This document shows positions 26,876-34,845 of a DNA stretch of 64,000 nucleotides, piece by piece (the first letter of the stretch is position 1; the number at the start of each line of letters is the position of its first letter). The notes beneath the pieces are model-generated. The model saw only the letters and a program-made list of their open reading frames with translations. It had not been told where the DNA came from and made no database searches. The position numbers and the translations under genes are program-made. The stretch is from NCBI GenBank assembly GCA_963807155.1, contig CAWEAZ010000020.1, positions 13,297 through 77,296 on the forward strand. The letters run 5' to 3'. This stretch comes from JACCZX01 sp963807155 (GTDB lineage Bacteria > Pseudomonadota > Gammaproteobacteria > Burkholderiales > Burkholderiaceae_F).

Positions 26876-28792
26876 GCGGCAGCCTTGTTGCTCGCTTCGA
26901 CGATGGCTTCCAGCTGGCCCTGAATCTCAAGCCAGCGCGATTCGAGCGAATCGACCTTGCGCGCCAGCTCGCCGCGGCGCTTCAATGTGACGGCGACTTC
27001 GTCGGGCGCACCGGAGTGATAGAAGTCGGGATCGGCGAGCCGCACGTCGAGCTCGCGCAACTCGTTTGAAATCTGAGCGAGCTCACCTTCGACAGCATTG
27101 AGCTTGTTCTGCAGCGGCTTGCGCGCCGAAGCGATGCGCTGCCGTGCAACGGCTTCCTGCTTGCGTTCGTTGCGGCGATCGGCGCCGTCGCCTTCTTTGC
27201 TGGATCTTTCGCGGCGGCTTGCCAGGATCAGCGACGAGTAGTCGTCGAGATCGCCGTCGAACGATGCGACTTCTCCATCGTGTACCAGCCACAACTGATC
27301 TGCCGTCGCCCGCAACAAGTGACGATCGTGCGAAACGAGGATCAGCGCGCCTTCATACGACGACAACGCCACGGTTAACGCCTCGCGCGTTTCGATATCC
27401 AGATGATTGGTCGGCTCGTCGAGCAGCAGCAGGTTAGGGCGCTTCCAGGCAATTAACGCCAGCGCACAGCGCGCTTTCTCGCCGCCCGACATCGGGCCGA
27501 TCAGCGAAGTCGCGAACTCGCCGGAGAATCGGTACTGCCCGAGAAACTCGCGCAGTTGTTGCTCGCGTGCTTCGGGTGCGAGCCTGCGCAGATGCTGCAA
27601 TGGCGTCTCATCGGCGCGCAATTGATCGAGCTGATGCTGCGCGAAGTAGCCTATCGCGAGTCCCGCGCCGCGACGCAGCTCTCCGCCTTGCGGCGCCAGA
27701 TCACCGGCAATCGATTTCACCAATGTCGACTTGCCAGCGCCGTTGACGCCGAGGATTCCAATGCGGTCGCCCGAGCGCACGTTGAAACGCACGCCGCCCA
27801 GCACCGTTCGCTCGCCGTAACCGAGCTCGACGTCGTCAGCATCGAGCAGCCGTTCGGGAAGTTTCAGCGGTTTCGGAAATTCGAATCGCCATTCGCGCCG
27901 CGCGCGCACCGGCTCGATCGCCGTCAGACGGTCGAGCATCTTGAGCCGGCTTTGTGCTTGCCGCGCTTTCGACGCCTTCGCGCGAAAGCGGTCGACGAAG
28001 CTTTGCAAATGCGCCGCAGTGCGTTCGTACTGCCGTGACGCTGCGTCCTGTTGCCGCTGTTGCTCAAAAAACGCCGCTTCGAATGCGCTGTAGTTGCCGG
28101 CGTAACGCCGAATCGCCTGATCGGCAATGTGCCAAGTGGTTTCGCTGATGCGATCCAGAAACTCGCGGTCGTGCGAGATCACGAGCACGGTCGCCGGTTG
28201 GCGCTTTAACCACGACTCGAGCCAGACGACCGAATCCAGGTCGAGGTGATTGGTCGGCTCGTCAAGCAGCAACAGATCGGCCGGACGCAAGAGAGTGCGC
28301 GCCAGGGCCAGCCGATTGCGCCATCCGCCGGAGAACGCACGTACAGGACGCGCACTGTCGGACTCCGCGAAGCCCAGGCCGTGCAGCACCGCCTTTGCCG
28401 ACGCGGTGATCGCACCCTCATTCAGATCCGCCAGCACGGCGTGAGCGTGTGCCAGCCGCATCGAATCGTGTTGTGCCTCGGCTGCCACCAACTCAGCGCG
28501 CGCGGCGGTCAGTGGCGCGTGTCCGCCAAGCACGTAGGCGATAGCGGTCTCGTCGGTGGCTTCGATGTCCTGCGCCACATGGGCGATACGCTCGAGCGAA
28601 GGTGCTTCGATCGTTCCGCCGTCGACCGCCAACTCACCAAGAATCGCCGCGAACAAAGTTGACTTGCCCGAGCCGTTGGCGCCGATCAACCCGATTCGCT
28701 CGCCCGGCGGCGCGATCAGCGAAACGTTGCGGTACAGCGTGCGACGCGCCGCGCGAGATCAATCAGCGACGGCTGACGATCAGATCGAGCAT
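26872..28792 (-). CDS. yheS: ABC-F ATPase YheS-like, 5' end disrupted
   Basis: Two ABC domains: Walker A GANGSGKST, signature FSGGWRNRLALA, Walker B LLLLDEPTNHLD, linker LQSFVDRFRAKASKARQAQS (the ABC-F interdomain region), second Walker A GVNGAGKST, signature MSGGEKARCALAL and LLLLDEPTNHLD, then a coiled-coil tail. This is the YheS branch of ABC-F ribosome-associated ATPases. The uninterrupted frame starts only at the first Walker A (28689). Upstream sequence encodes RRTLYRNVSLIAPPGERIGL in frame and MLDLIVSR in another frame from ATG 28790-28792, so two one-base losses near 28755-28770 probably hide the true start. It overlaps the prmB end by 13 bases. Confidence 0.85.
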
Positions 28793-29712
28793 GCGCACGG
28801 GCAGTCGACGCACGCTACCAAAGGAAGCTGTTCTTGGTGCGCGAGGAACACCATATCGTCGCCCGCGCTCGTCGTCAGCCACGTTAACGATAAATCTCCG
28901 AACGCTTTTTCGGCTGCTGCACGGCCGTCACCGACCTCGACGATCAGCATACCGCCGCGCTTCATGTAACCGCGCGCCTGACGCACGATTGTCTTGACGA
29001 GCCTCATGCCGTCGGGGCCGCCGGCCAATGCGACTTTTGGCTCATGCGCGTACTCCTTGGGCAGCCTTGCCATCGCGGCATCGGTCACGTACGGCGGGTT
29101 ACACAGAATCAAGTCGTAGCGCTTGTTGGTCAACGCGGCGAACAGATCGGACTTGATCAACGTGATGCGATCGTCGAAGTGATAGTCGGACACGTTGCGG
29201 GCCGCGACCTGCAGCGCTTCAGCCGACGAATCGACGGCATCAACTTTGGCACTCGGAAAAAGATCGGCGGCCATGATTGCGAGGCAGCCCGAGCCCGTGC
29301 ACAGGTCGAGGACATCGGTGACCGCGTTGACATCCTGTACCCAGGGGTGCAGATCGTCGCGAAGCAGTTCGGCGATGAACGTGCGCGGGATGATCACGCG
29401 CTCGTCAACGTAAAACTTGTAGCCCTGCAGCCATGCTTCATTTAACAAGTAGGCAGCGGGAAGGCGCTTCTTGACGCGGCGCTCGATGCCCTGCAGCAGG
29501 CCGTTGATCTCGCCATGCGTCAGGTACGCATCGGCGAAAAAGTCGAGACGCTGCAGCGGTAGCTGCAGTGTGCGCATCACGATGAACGCCGCTTCCTCGA
29601 ACGCGTCGGCCTGGCCGTGACCAAATGCGAGGTCGGACTCGTTGAAACGCGTCACCGCATAACGGAGCACATCACGCAGCGTTCGCAGATTGGCCTGGGC
29701 GTCGATCGTCAT
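28780..29712 (-). CDS. prmB: 50S ribosomal protein L3 N5-glutamine methyltransferase
   Basis: ATG at 29710-29712, 310 residues. The N-terminal helical domain (TLRDVLRYAVTRFNESDLAF) recognises the substrate. The SAM-binding domain has VLDLCTGSGCLAIMAA (motif I) and the catalytic motif NPPY in LILCNPPYVTD, which places the glutamine amide. KEYAHEPKVALAGGPDG is specific for the PrmB/HemK group. It methylates Gln150 of ribosomal protein L3 (family knowledge). The final residues (CVDCPCACSI) are unusual and lie in the damaged overlap with yheS, so the exact C-terminus is uncertain. The gene is 14 bases downstream of dapE. Confidence 0.92.
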   Translation of the reverse strand: MTIDAQANLRTLRDVLRYAVTRFNESDLAFGHGQADAFEEAAFIVMRTLQLPLQRLDFFADAYLTHGEINGLLQGIERRVKKRLPAAYLLNEAWLQGYKFYVDERVIIPRTFIAELLRDDLHPWVQDVNAVTDVLDLCTGSGCLAIMAADLFPSAKVDAVDSSAEALQVAARNVSDYHFDDRITLIKSDLFAALTNKRYDLILCNPPYVTDAAMARLPKEYAHEPKVALAGGPDGMRLVKTIVRQARGYMKRGGMLIVEVGDGRAAAEKAFGDLSLTWLTTSAGDDMVFLAHQEQLPLVACVDCPCACSI

Positions 29713-29726
29713 TGTTCTTCTTGCGC

Positions 29727-30854
29727 CTATGCGAGCAGCAATTCGAGTGTGCGCCGATACACGTTTTTAAGCGGTTCCAGATCTGCGACTGCAATGTGCT
29801 CGTCAATCTTGTGGATCGACGCGTTGGGCGGCCCAAATTCGATCACTTGCGGGCAGAACGTTGAAATGAAGCGACCATCCGAAGTGCCACCCGTCGTCGA
29901 CATGTCAGGCTCGCGGCCGGTGACTTCCACGATCGCGCGCATGATCGAGCTCGACAAATCGCCCGGCGGCGTCAGGAACGGCTGTGCGCCGACGTGCCAA
30001 TGAATTGAGAATTCGAGGCCATGTTTGTGCAGAATCGCTTCGATACGCTTCATCAGCGCTTCGGCGGTCGACACTGGAGCGAAGCGCAGGTTGAAATCGA
30101 TCTCGCAGCTGCCAGGAACAACATTTAACGCGCCGGTGCCGGCGCGCATGTTCGAAATCTGGAACGTGGTCGGCGGGAAAAATTCGTTGCCGTGGTCCCA
30201 ACGCTCTGCGGCCAATTCGGCGAGTGCCGGCGCCACCTGGTGCACCGGATTACGAACCGATTCCGGATAGGCCACGTGGCCCTGAATGCCTGTGACAACC
30301 AATCTGCCCGATAGCGATCCGCGTCGCCCGTTCTTGATGGTGTCGCCGAGCGCGGCTACACAGGTTGGCTCACCAACAACGCAGTAGTCGATCTTTTCGC
30401 CGCGCTCGCGCAGCGCGTCAACGACCTTGACCGTACCGTCCGTTGCGGGCCCTTCCTCGTCCGAAGTCAACAGCAGGGCGATCGAGCCGCGATGCCCGGC
30501 ATTTTCATCGACGAACTGTTCAGCCGCGACGACGAACGCGGCGACCGAGCTTTTCATGTCGGCCGCCCCGCGCCCGTACAGCGTGCCGTTGCGAATCGTC
30601 GGCTTGAACGGATCAGATGCCCATTTGTCGAGCGGTCCCGAAGGCACCACATCGGTATGGCCAGCGAATACGAAAACGGGAGCGGCATTTCCGCGTCGCA
30701 GCCACGCGTTGGTGACACCGTTGGTAGCGATCGTTTCGGCCACGAAGCCGGCCGGACGCAAGCGCTCGGCAATCAGCGCCTGACATCCGTCGTCGGTCGG
30801 CGTAACCGACCGACGCGCGATCAACTGCTGGGTGAGTTCGAGAGTGGCGGTCAT
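29727..30854 (-). CDS. dapE: Succinyl-diaminopimelate desuccinylase
   Basis: ATG at 30852-30854, 375 residues. M20 metallopeptidase fold: first metal ligand and Asp in VFAGHTDVVPSG, bridging Asp in GRGAADMKSSVAAF, catalytic Glu pair in LLLTSDEEGPATDG, and a dimerisation domain with NVVPGSCEIDFNLRF. The last ligand His is in NASIHKIDEHI. It hydrolyses N-succinyl-LL-diaminopimelate to LL-diaminopimelate in lysine and peptidoglycan synthesis. dapD and dapC lie 1.4-3.4 kb upstream on the same strand, separated by pilU. Confidence 0.95.
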   Translation of the reverse strand: MTATLELTQQLIARRSVTPTDDGCQALIAERLRPAGFVAETIATNGVTNAWLRRGNAAPVFVFAGHTDVVPSGPLDKWASDPFKPTIRNGTLYGRGAADMKSSVAAFVVAAEQFVDENAGHRGSIALLLTSDEEGPATDGTVKVVDALRERGEKIDYCVVGEPTCVAALGDTIKNGRRGSLSGRLVVTGIQGHVAYPESVRNPVHQVAPALAELAAERWDHGNEFFPPTTFQISNMRAGTGALNVVPGSCEIDFNLRFAPVSTAEALMKRIEAILHKHGLEFSIHWHVGAQPFLTPPGDLSSSIMRAIVEVTGREPDMSTTGGTSDGRFISTFCPQVIEFGPPNASIHKIDEHIAVADLEPLKNVYRRTLELLLA

Positions 30855-30901
30855 CGGAGCGAAGCGGCCGCCGATTGTAACGGCAGCGCTTCGCCCGGCG
30901 A

Positions 30902-32044
30902 CTAGATGTTCAGCGTGAACTCGGAGAACGACGCGTCCTGTCCCGAGTCTGCTGCACGCTGCTTGCGCTCGGCTGGCGACAGCGGCTTGCCGGCGTTGTT
31001 GATGAACCAGAGCAGGTTGTTCTGCGAGTCTGCAGCAGAGAGCGCGTCCTCGCGGGTAATCTGATCAGCCTGAATCAACGTATACAGGCTCTGCTCGAAA
31101 GATATGCTCTCCGGTGCAAGACTTTGTTCCATCGCCTCCTTGATCGCAGCCACGTCCCCGCGCTCGATCAAGTCAGCGATGTGCCGCGTATTCATCAGTA
31201 CTTCAACCGACGGCACGCGTCCACCGCGCTTCGAGCGGATCAATCGTTGTGACACGATTGCCTTCATCGCGACCGACATGTCCTGGAACAAGGCCTGGCG
31301 CGTTTCTGGCGGGTAAAAGCTGATCACGCGGTTCAGCGCATGTGAACTGTTGGTCGCATGCAGCGTTGCAACCACCAGATGGCCTGACATCGAGTACGCG
31401 ACCGCCGCGCTCATCGTGTCGCGGTCGCGGATCTCGCCGATGAAAATGACGTCGGGAGCCTGCCGCATCGCGCTGCGCAACGCTGCTTGCAACGTGCGTG
31501 CGTCGGAGCCGATCTCGCGCTGATTGATGATCGACTTCTTGTTGCGGAACAGATACTCGATCGGATCTTCGAATGTCAACACGTGCCCGGTGGTCAGTTC
31601 GTTTCGATGGTCGAGCATCGACGCAATCGTCGTCGACTTGCCGGAACCGGCTGCGCCGACGACCAGGATCATGCCGCGCCGCTCCATGATCAGGTCTTTC
31701 AGCACTTCGGGCAGGTGCAGCTCGTCGAGCTTCGGGACATCGTGCGGAATAAAACGAATCACCGCCGAAATGGACCCGCGCTGCAAAAATGCGCTCAGAC
31801 GAAAACTGCCAATGCCCTGCACCGGCAAGCCGATGTTCAATTCGCGCGAGTCTTCAAGCTCGCGGAAGTGCGCGTCCGTCAGGCGCTCGGCCAGCAGCGA
31901 AACGATTGCTTGCGGCGCCAGCCGATCCTGATTGATTGGCACGCACACGCCGTTGATCTTGATCGTGATCGGCGAGCCAACCGAGAAAAACAGATCCGAC
32001 GCCTGCTTTTCGGCCATCAGATTGAACATGCGTTCCAGCGACAT
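30902..32044 (-). CDS. pilU: Type IV pilus retraction ATPase PilU-like
   Basis: ATG at 32042-32044 (MSLERMFNLMAEKQASDLFF), 380 residues. PAS-like N-terminal domain, then a secretion ATPase core: Walker A VVGAAGSGKSTTIASML, Asp box HVLTFEDPIEYLF, Walker B AMRQAPDVIFIGEIRD and His box HLVVATLHATNSSHALN. The length, and the C-terminal tail beyond the AIRNLIRE-like region, favour PilU over PilT. It is an accessory motor for pilus retraction. pilT itself is not seen next to it. The gene is inserted between dapD and dapE, with about 225 bases of apparently empty DNA upstream (32045-32269). Confidence 0.88.
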   Translation of the reverse strand: MSLERMFNLMAEKQASDLFFSVGSPITIKINGVCVPINQDRLAPQAIVSLLAERLTDAHFRELEDSRELNIGLPVQGIGSFRLSAFLQRGSISAVIRFIPHDVPKLDELHLPEVLKDLIMERRGMILVVGAAGSGKSTTIASMLDHRNELTTGHVLTFEDPIEYLFRNKKSIINQREIGSDARTLQAALRSAMRQAPDVIFIGEIRDRDTMSAAVAYSMSGHLVVATLHATNSSHALNRVISFYPPETRQALFQDMSVAMKAIVSQRLIRSKRGGRVPSVEVLMNTRHIADLIERGDVAAIKEAMEQSLAPESISFEQSLYTLIQADQITREDALSAADSQNNLLWFINNAGKPLSPAERKQRAADSGQDASFSEFTLNI

Positions 32045-32269
32045 CGGTCGGTTCCTGCGTCAGGTCGGAGCGGCAAGGATAAAGCGCGACATTGGCGATT
32101 GGCATACCGCCAAACGGATGAAAAGTGGGCGAATTTATGGGCTGAGGTCGAACCGGTTGCAAAGCGTCGCGAGGAGGCCGAGGCGTGGCCGAGGAGCGGA
32201 CCTGTACGCGAGTTACAGAGAGCACCGCAGGCTGCGCATCGGGACGCGCAGTAGCTTTGCGATCTGGTT

Positions 32270-33085
32270 CTAGTCGCGAAGTAGCTCGTTGATTGCTGTC
32301 TTGGCGCGCGTGCCGGCATCGACCTTTTTGACGATCACCGCGCAGTAAAGGCTGTATTTGCCATCCGCCGAGGGCAGATTGCCCGAGACGACGACCGAGC
32401 CCGCCGGTACGCGGCCGTAGCTGACTTCGCCCGTGGCACGGTCGTAAATCTTGGTGCTTTGACTGATGTATACGCCCATGGAGATCACCGAGTTTTCCTC
32501 GACCACCACGCCCTCGACAATCTCAGAGCGGGCGCCGATGAAGCAGTTGTCCTCGATGATCGTCGGATTCGCCTGCAGCGGTTCGAGTACACCGCCGATG
32601 CCGACGCCGCCCGATAAGTGCACGTGCTTGCCGATCTGCGCGCAAGAACCGACGGTGACCCACGTATCCACCATCGTCCCTTCATCCACATACGCGCCGA
32701 TATTGACGAACGACGGCATCATGACCACGTTCTTCGCCACAAAACTGCCGCGCCGCGCCACGGCCGGCGGGACCACCCGCACGCCCGAGCGAGCGAACGC
32801 AGCGTTGTCCCACGTGGCGAACTTGTTCGGCACCTTGTCGTAGAACTGGCCGAAGCCGCCCTGGATCGGGACGTTGTCGCTTAATCGGAACGACAGCAGC
32901 ACCGCTTTCTTGACCCACTGATGCACAACCCATTCGCCGGCGCGCTTTTCCGCAACTCGCAGCGTGCCCGCGTCGAGTTGCGCGATGGTCTGCTCGACAG
33001 CGGTCCGCACCTCCGGAGGCGCAGACGTTGCGGTCAGCGCCGCGCGTTGCTCGTGAGCCTCGTTGATAACGGTTTCTAGATTCAT
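32270..33085 (-). CDS. dapD: Tetrahydrodipicolinate N-succinyltransferase
   Basis: ATG at 33083-33085, overlapping the dapC stop (ATGA). 271 residues, the usual length. N-terminal helical domain (MNLETVINEAHEQRAALTAT) followed by a left-handed beta-helix built of hexapeptide repeats: FVNIGAYVDEGTMVDTWVTV, SCAQIGKHVHLSGGVGIGG and CFIGARSEIVEGVVV, then the C-terminal domain with VVSGNLPSADGKYSLYCAVI. It succinylates tetrahydrodipicolinate using succinyl-CoA, the first step of the succinylase branch of diaminopimelate synthesis, and hands its product to DapC. Confidence 0.96.
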   Translation of the reverse strand: MNLETVINEAHEQRAALTATSAPPEVRTAVEQTIAQLDAGTLRVAEKRAGEWVVHQWVKKAVLLSFRLSDNVPIQGGFGQFYDKVPNKFATWDNAAFARSGVRVVPPAVARRGSFVAKNVVMMPSFVNIGAYVDEGTMVDTWVTVGSCAQIGKHVHLSGGVGIGGVLEPLQANPTIIEDNCFIGARSEIVEGVVVEENSVISMGVYISQSTKIYDRATGEVSYGRVPAGSVVVSGNLPSADGKYSLYCAVIVKKVDAGTRAKTAINELLRD

Positions 33086-34293
33086 TGGGAGCTCTTGGGA
33101 TCGAGGGATTCTGAATCGAGCGACGCAATGCGGGCGGCGGCCTCGGTGGCCTCGGCGGGTGATGCCACCAGTGCAATCCTGACATAGCCCCGGCCCGGAT
33201 TGCCGCCGCTCGTATCTCGCGATAAATAGCTCCCCGGCAGCACTGTCACATTCTTGTGCGCGTACAAGCGCTGTGCGTAGTCGGTATCGCTGATGGGCGT
33301 GCGAGCCCACAGATAAAACGCCGCCTCGGGTATCGAACACGGAAGCCGGGAGGCGATGACCGGAGTGGCGCTCGCGAACTTCTTTGCGTAGAGCCGGCGG
33401 TTCTCGACGACGTGCGCTTCATCCTTCCAGGCGGCGATACTCGCATGTTGTACTGCGACGCTCATCGCGGTGCCGTGATACGTCCGATACAACAGGAATT
33501 TTTGCAGCACATCAGCGTCACCCGCGACGAAACCGGACCGCATGCCCGGCACGCTCGATCGCTTCGACAGACTGCAGAACATCACAAGGCGCTCGTAAGT
33601 ACCCCGGCCGAGCTCGGTAGCCGCCTGCAAGCTGCCGAGCGGTGCTTTGCCTTCTTCAAAGTAAATCTCCGAGTAGCACTCGTCGGATGCGATCACGAAA
33701 CCGTAGCGGTCCGAAAGCTCGAACAGCTGCCGCCAGTCCTCGAGCGTCATGACGTGTCCGGTCGGGTTGCCGGGCGAACAGACGTAGACCAGCTGCACGT
33801 TGCGCCACTCGGCGGGTGTCAGCGTCTCGAAGCGCATGCGGAAACCGTCGTCCGCAGTGGTCGGCAGATAGACGGGCTTGGCCCCCGCCAGCAGTGCTGC
33901 GCCTTCGTAGATCTGATAGAACGGATTTGGAGCGACGACGCGCGCATCGCGCGTGCGGTCAATCACCGTTTGCGCGAAAGAGAACAGCGCTTCGCGCGTG
34001 CCGGTCACCGGTAGCACCTGCGTCGAAGGGTCGATCGCCTTCAGCTGATAACGTCGCGTTGCCCACGTGGCGATCGCTTCTCGCAACTCTGGCACACCGG
34101 TGGTCGACGGATAGCTTGCGATACCGGCCAGCGCCTTCGCGTAGGCGTCAACAATGAAGGGCGGGGTTGGGTGCTTCGGTTCGCCGATGGACAGGTTGAT
34201 TGGCGCAAGATCTGCGGCGGGCTCGATGCCGGCGAACAGTTGGCGCAGCCGCTCGAACGGGTACGGCTGCAGGCGATCAAGATCGGGATTCAA
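33082..34293 (-). CDS. dapC: Succinyldiaminopimelate transaminase
   Basis: I choose the TTG at 34291-34293, giving MNPDLDRLQPYPFERLRQLF, the exact N-terminus usual for DapC. The frame is open upstream into queF without a stop. A class I aminotransferase: LSIGEPKHPTPPFI, PGNPTGHVM, ASDECYSEIYF (Asp and Tyr contacting PLP) and the PLP lysine in CSLSKRSSVPGMRSG; the last Arg is in RGYVRIALVAS. It converts N-succinyl-2-amino-6-oxopimelate to N-succinyl-diaminopimelate with glutamate. Coupled to dapD through ATGA. About 403 residues, a normal size. Confidence 0.92.
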   Translation of the reverse strand: MNPDLDRLQPYPFERLRQLFAGIEPAADLAPINLSIGEPKHPTPPFIVDAYAKALAGIASYPSTTGVPELREAIATWATRRYQLKAIDPSTQVLPVTGTREALFSFAQTVIDRTRDARVVAPNPFYQIYEGAALLAGAKPVYLPTTADDGFRMRFETLTPAEWRNVQLVYVCSPGNPTGHVMTLEDWRQLFELSDRYGFVIASDECYSEIYFEEGKAPLGSLQAATELGRGTYERLVMFCSLSKRSSVPGMRSGFVAGDADVLQKFLLYRTYHGTAMSVAVQHASIAAWKDEAHVVENRRLYAKKFASATPVIASRLPCSIPEAAFYLWARTPISDTDYAQRLYAHKNVTVLPGSYLSRDTSGGNPGRGYVRIALVASPAEATEAAARIASLDSESLDPKSSQ

Positions 34294-34312
34294 GGCTGAC
34301 TCGCGAGTCGAG

Positions 34313-34716
34313 CTACCCAGCGGTTCTTCGCGTACCTGCACGTAGGTCGCAGGTTTCCAGCCTTTCTTGCGATGCTCGGCCGTCACGGTCGTAAAAATCC
34401 CGCCGCGCACGTACCACTCTGCCGTCAGGCGCATGAAGCGTGGGGCAATTGCCTTGACCAGATCGTCCAGGATGGCATTGGTCACCGCCTCGTGAAACGC
34501 GCCTTCATTGCGATACGACCACATGTAAAGCTTCAGGCTTTTCAGCTCGACATTGCGCTTGTCGGGCACGAAGTCGAGCATCATCGTCGCGAAGTCCGGC
34601 TGGCCGGTGAGCGGGCACAGGCACGTGAACTCCGGGATTTTCATTCGCACCCAGTAATCGCGCTGCGGCGACGGGTTGGCGAAAGTTTCGAGGATCTTCG
34701 AGGGGCGTGTGGCCAT
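34313..34716 (-). CDS. queF: 7-cyano-7-deazaguanine reductase (QueF, unimodular type)
   Basis: ATG at 34714-34716. The short QueF form: catalytic Cys and Asp in FTCLCPLTGQPDFATMML, NVELKSLKLYMWSYRNEGAF (substrate Glu region) and YVRGGIFTTVTAEHRKKGWK. It reduces preQ0 to preQ1 with NADPH in queuosine tRNA modification. Sequenced as is, the frame runs without a stop into dapC. If CCC at 34316-34318 (GGG on the coding strand) were four bases, the protein would end EEPLG with a TAG at 34313, which fits the family length of about 134 residues. I favour separate genes but a real queF-dapC fusion cannot be excluded. Confidence 0.87.
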
Positions 34717-34754
34717 GCAGGATGATGCAGAAGAATGAGACAGGCTTGCACGGT

Positions 34755-34760
34755 ATTATA
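34755..34760 (-). promoter_or_regulatory. Possible -10 element for queF
   Basis: The minus strand reads TATAAT here, about 40 bases upstream of the queF start. No clear -35 element is found at 16-18 bases, so support is limited to one hexamer in an otherwise GC-rich region. Confidence 0.3.
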
Positions 34761-34845
34761 AGAAGATCGCATCGGAAGACCGGCGACTGCACTCTCAAAC
34801 GCTTTGCGCATCTTGCATGCGCCCAATCACAATCCCTACAAAAAC

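Noticed and set aside
26749..26880. CRISPR array
   Set aside because: Only two imperfect repeats with a coding context and palindromes; no regular spacers and no cas genes anywhere in the window.
32045..32269. Small gene between pilU and dapD
   Set aside because: Open frames here overlap both neighbours and encode low-complexity sequence; nothing convincing.
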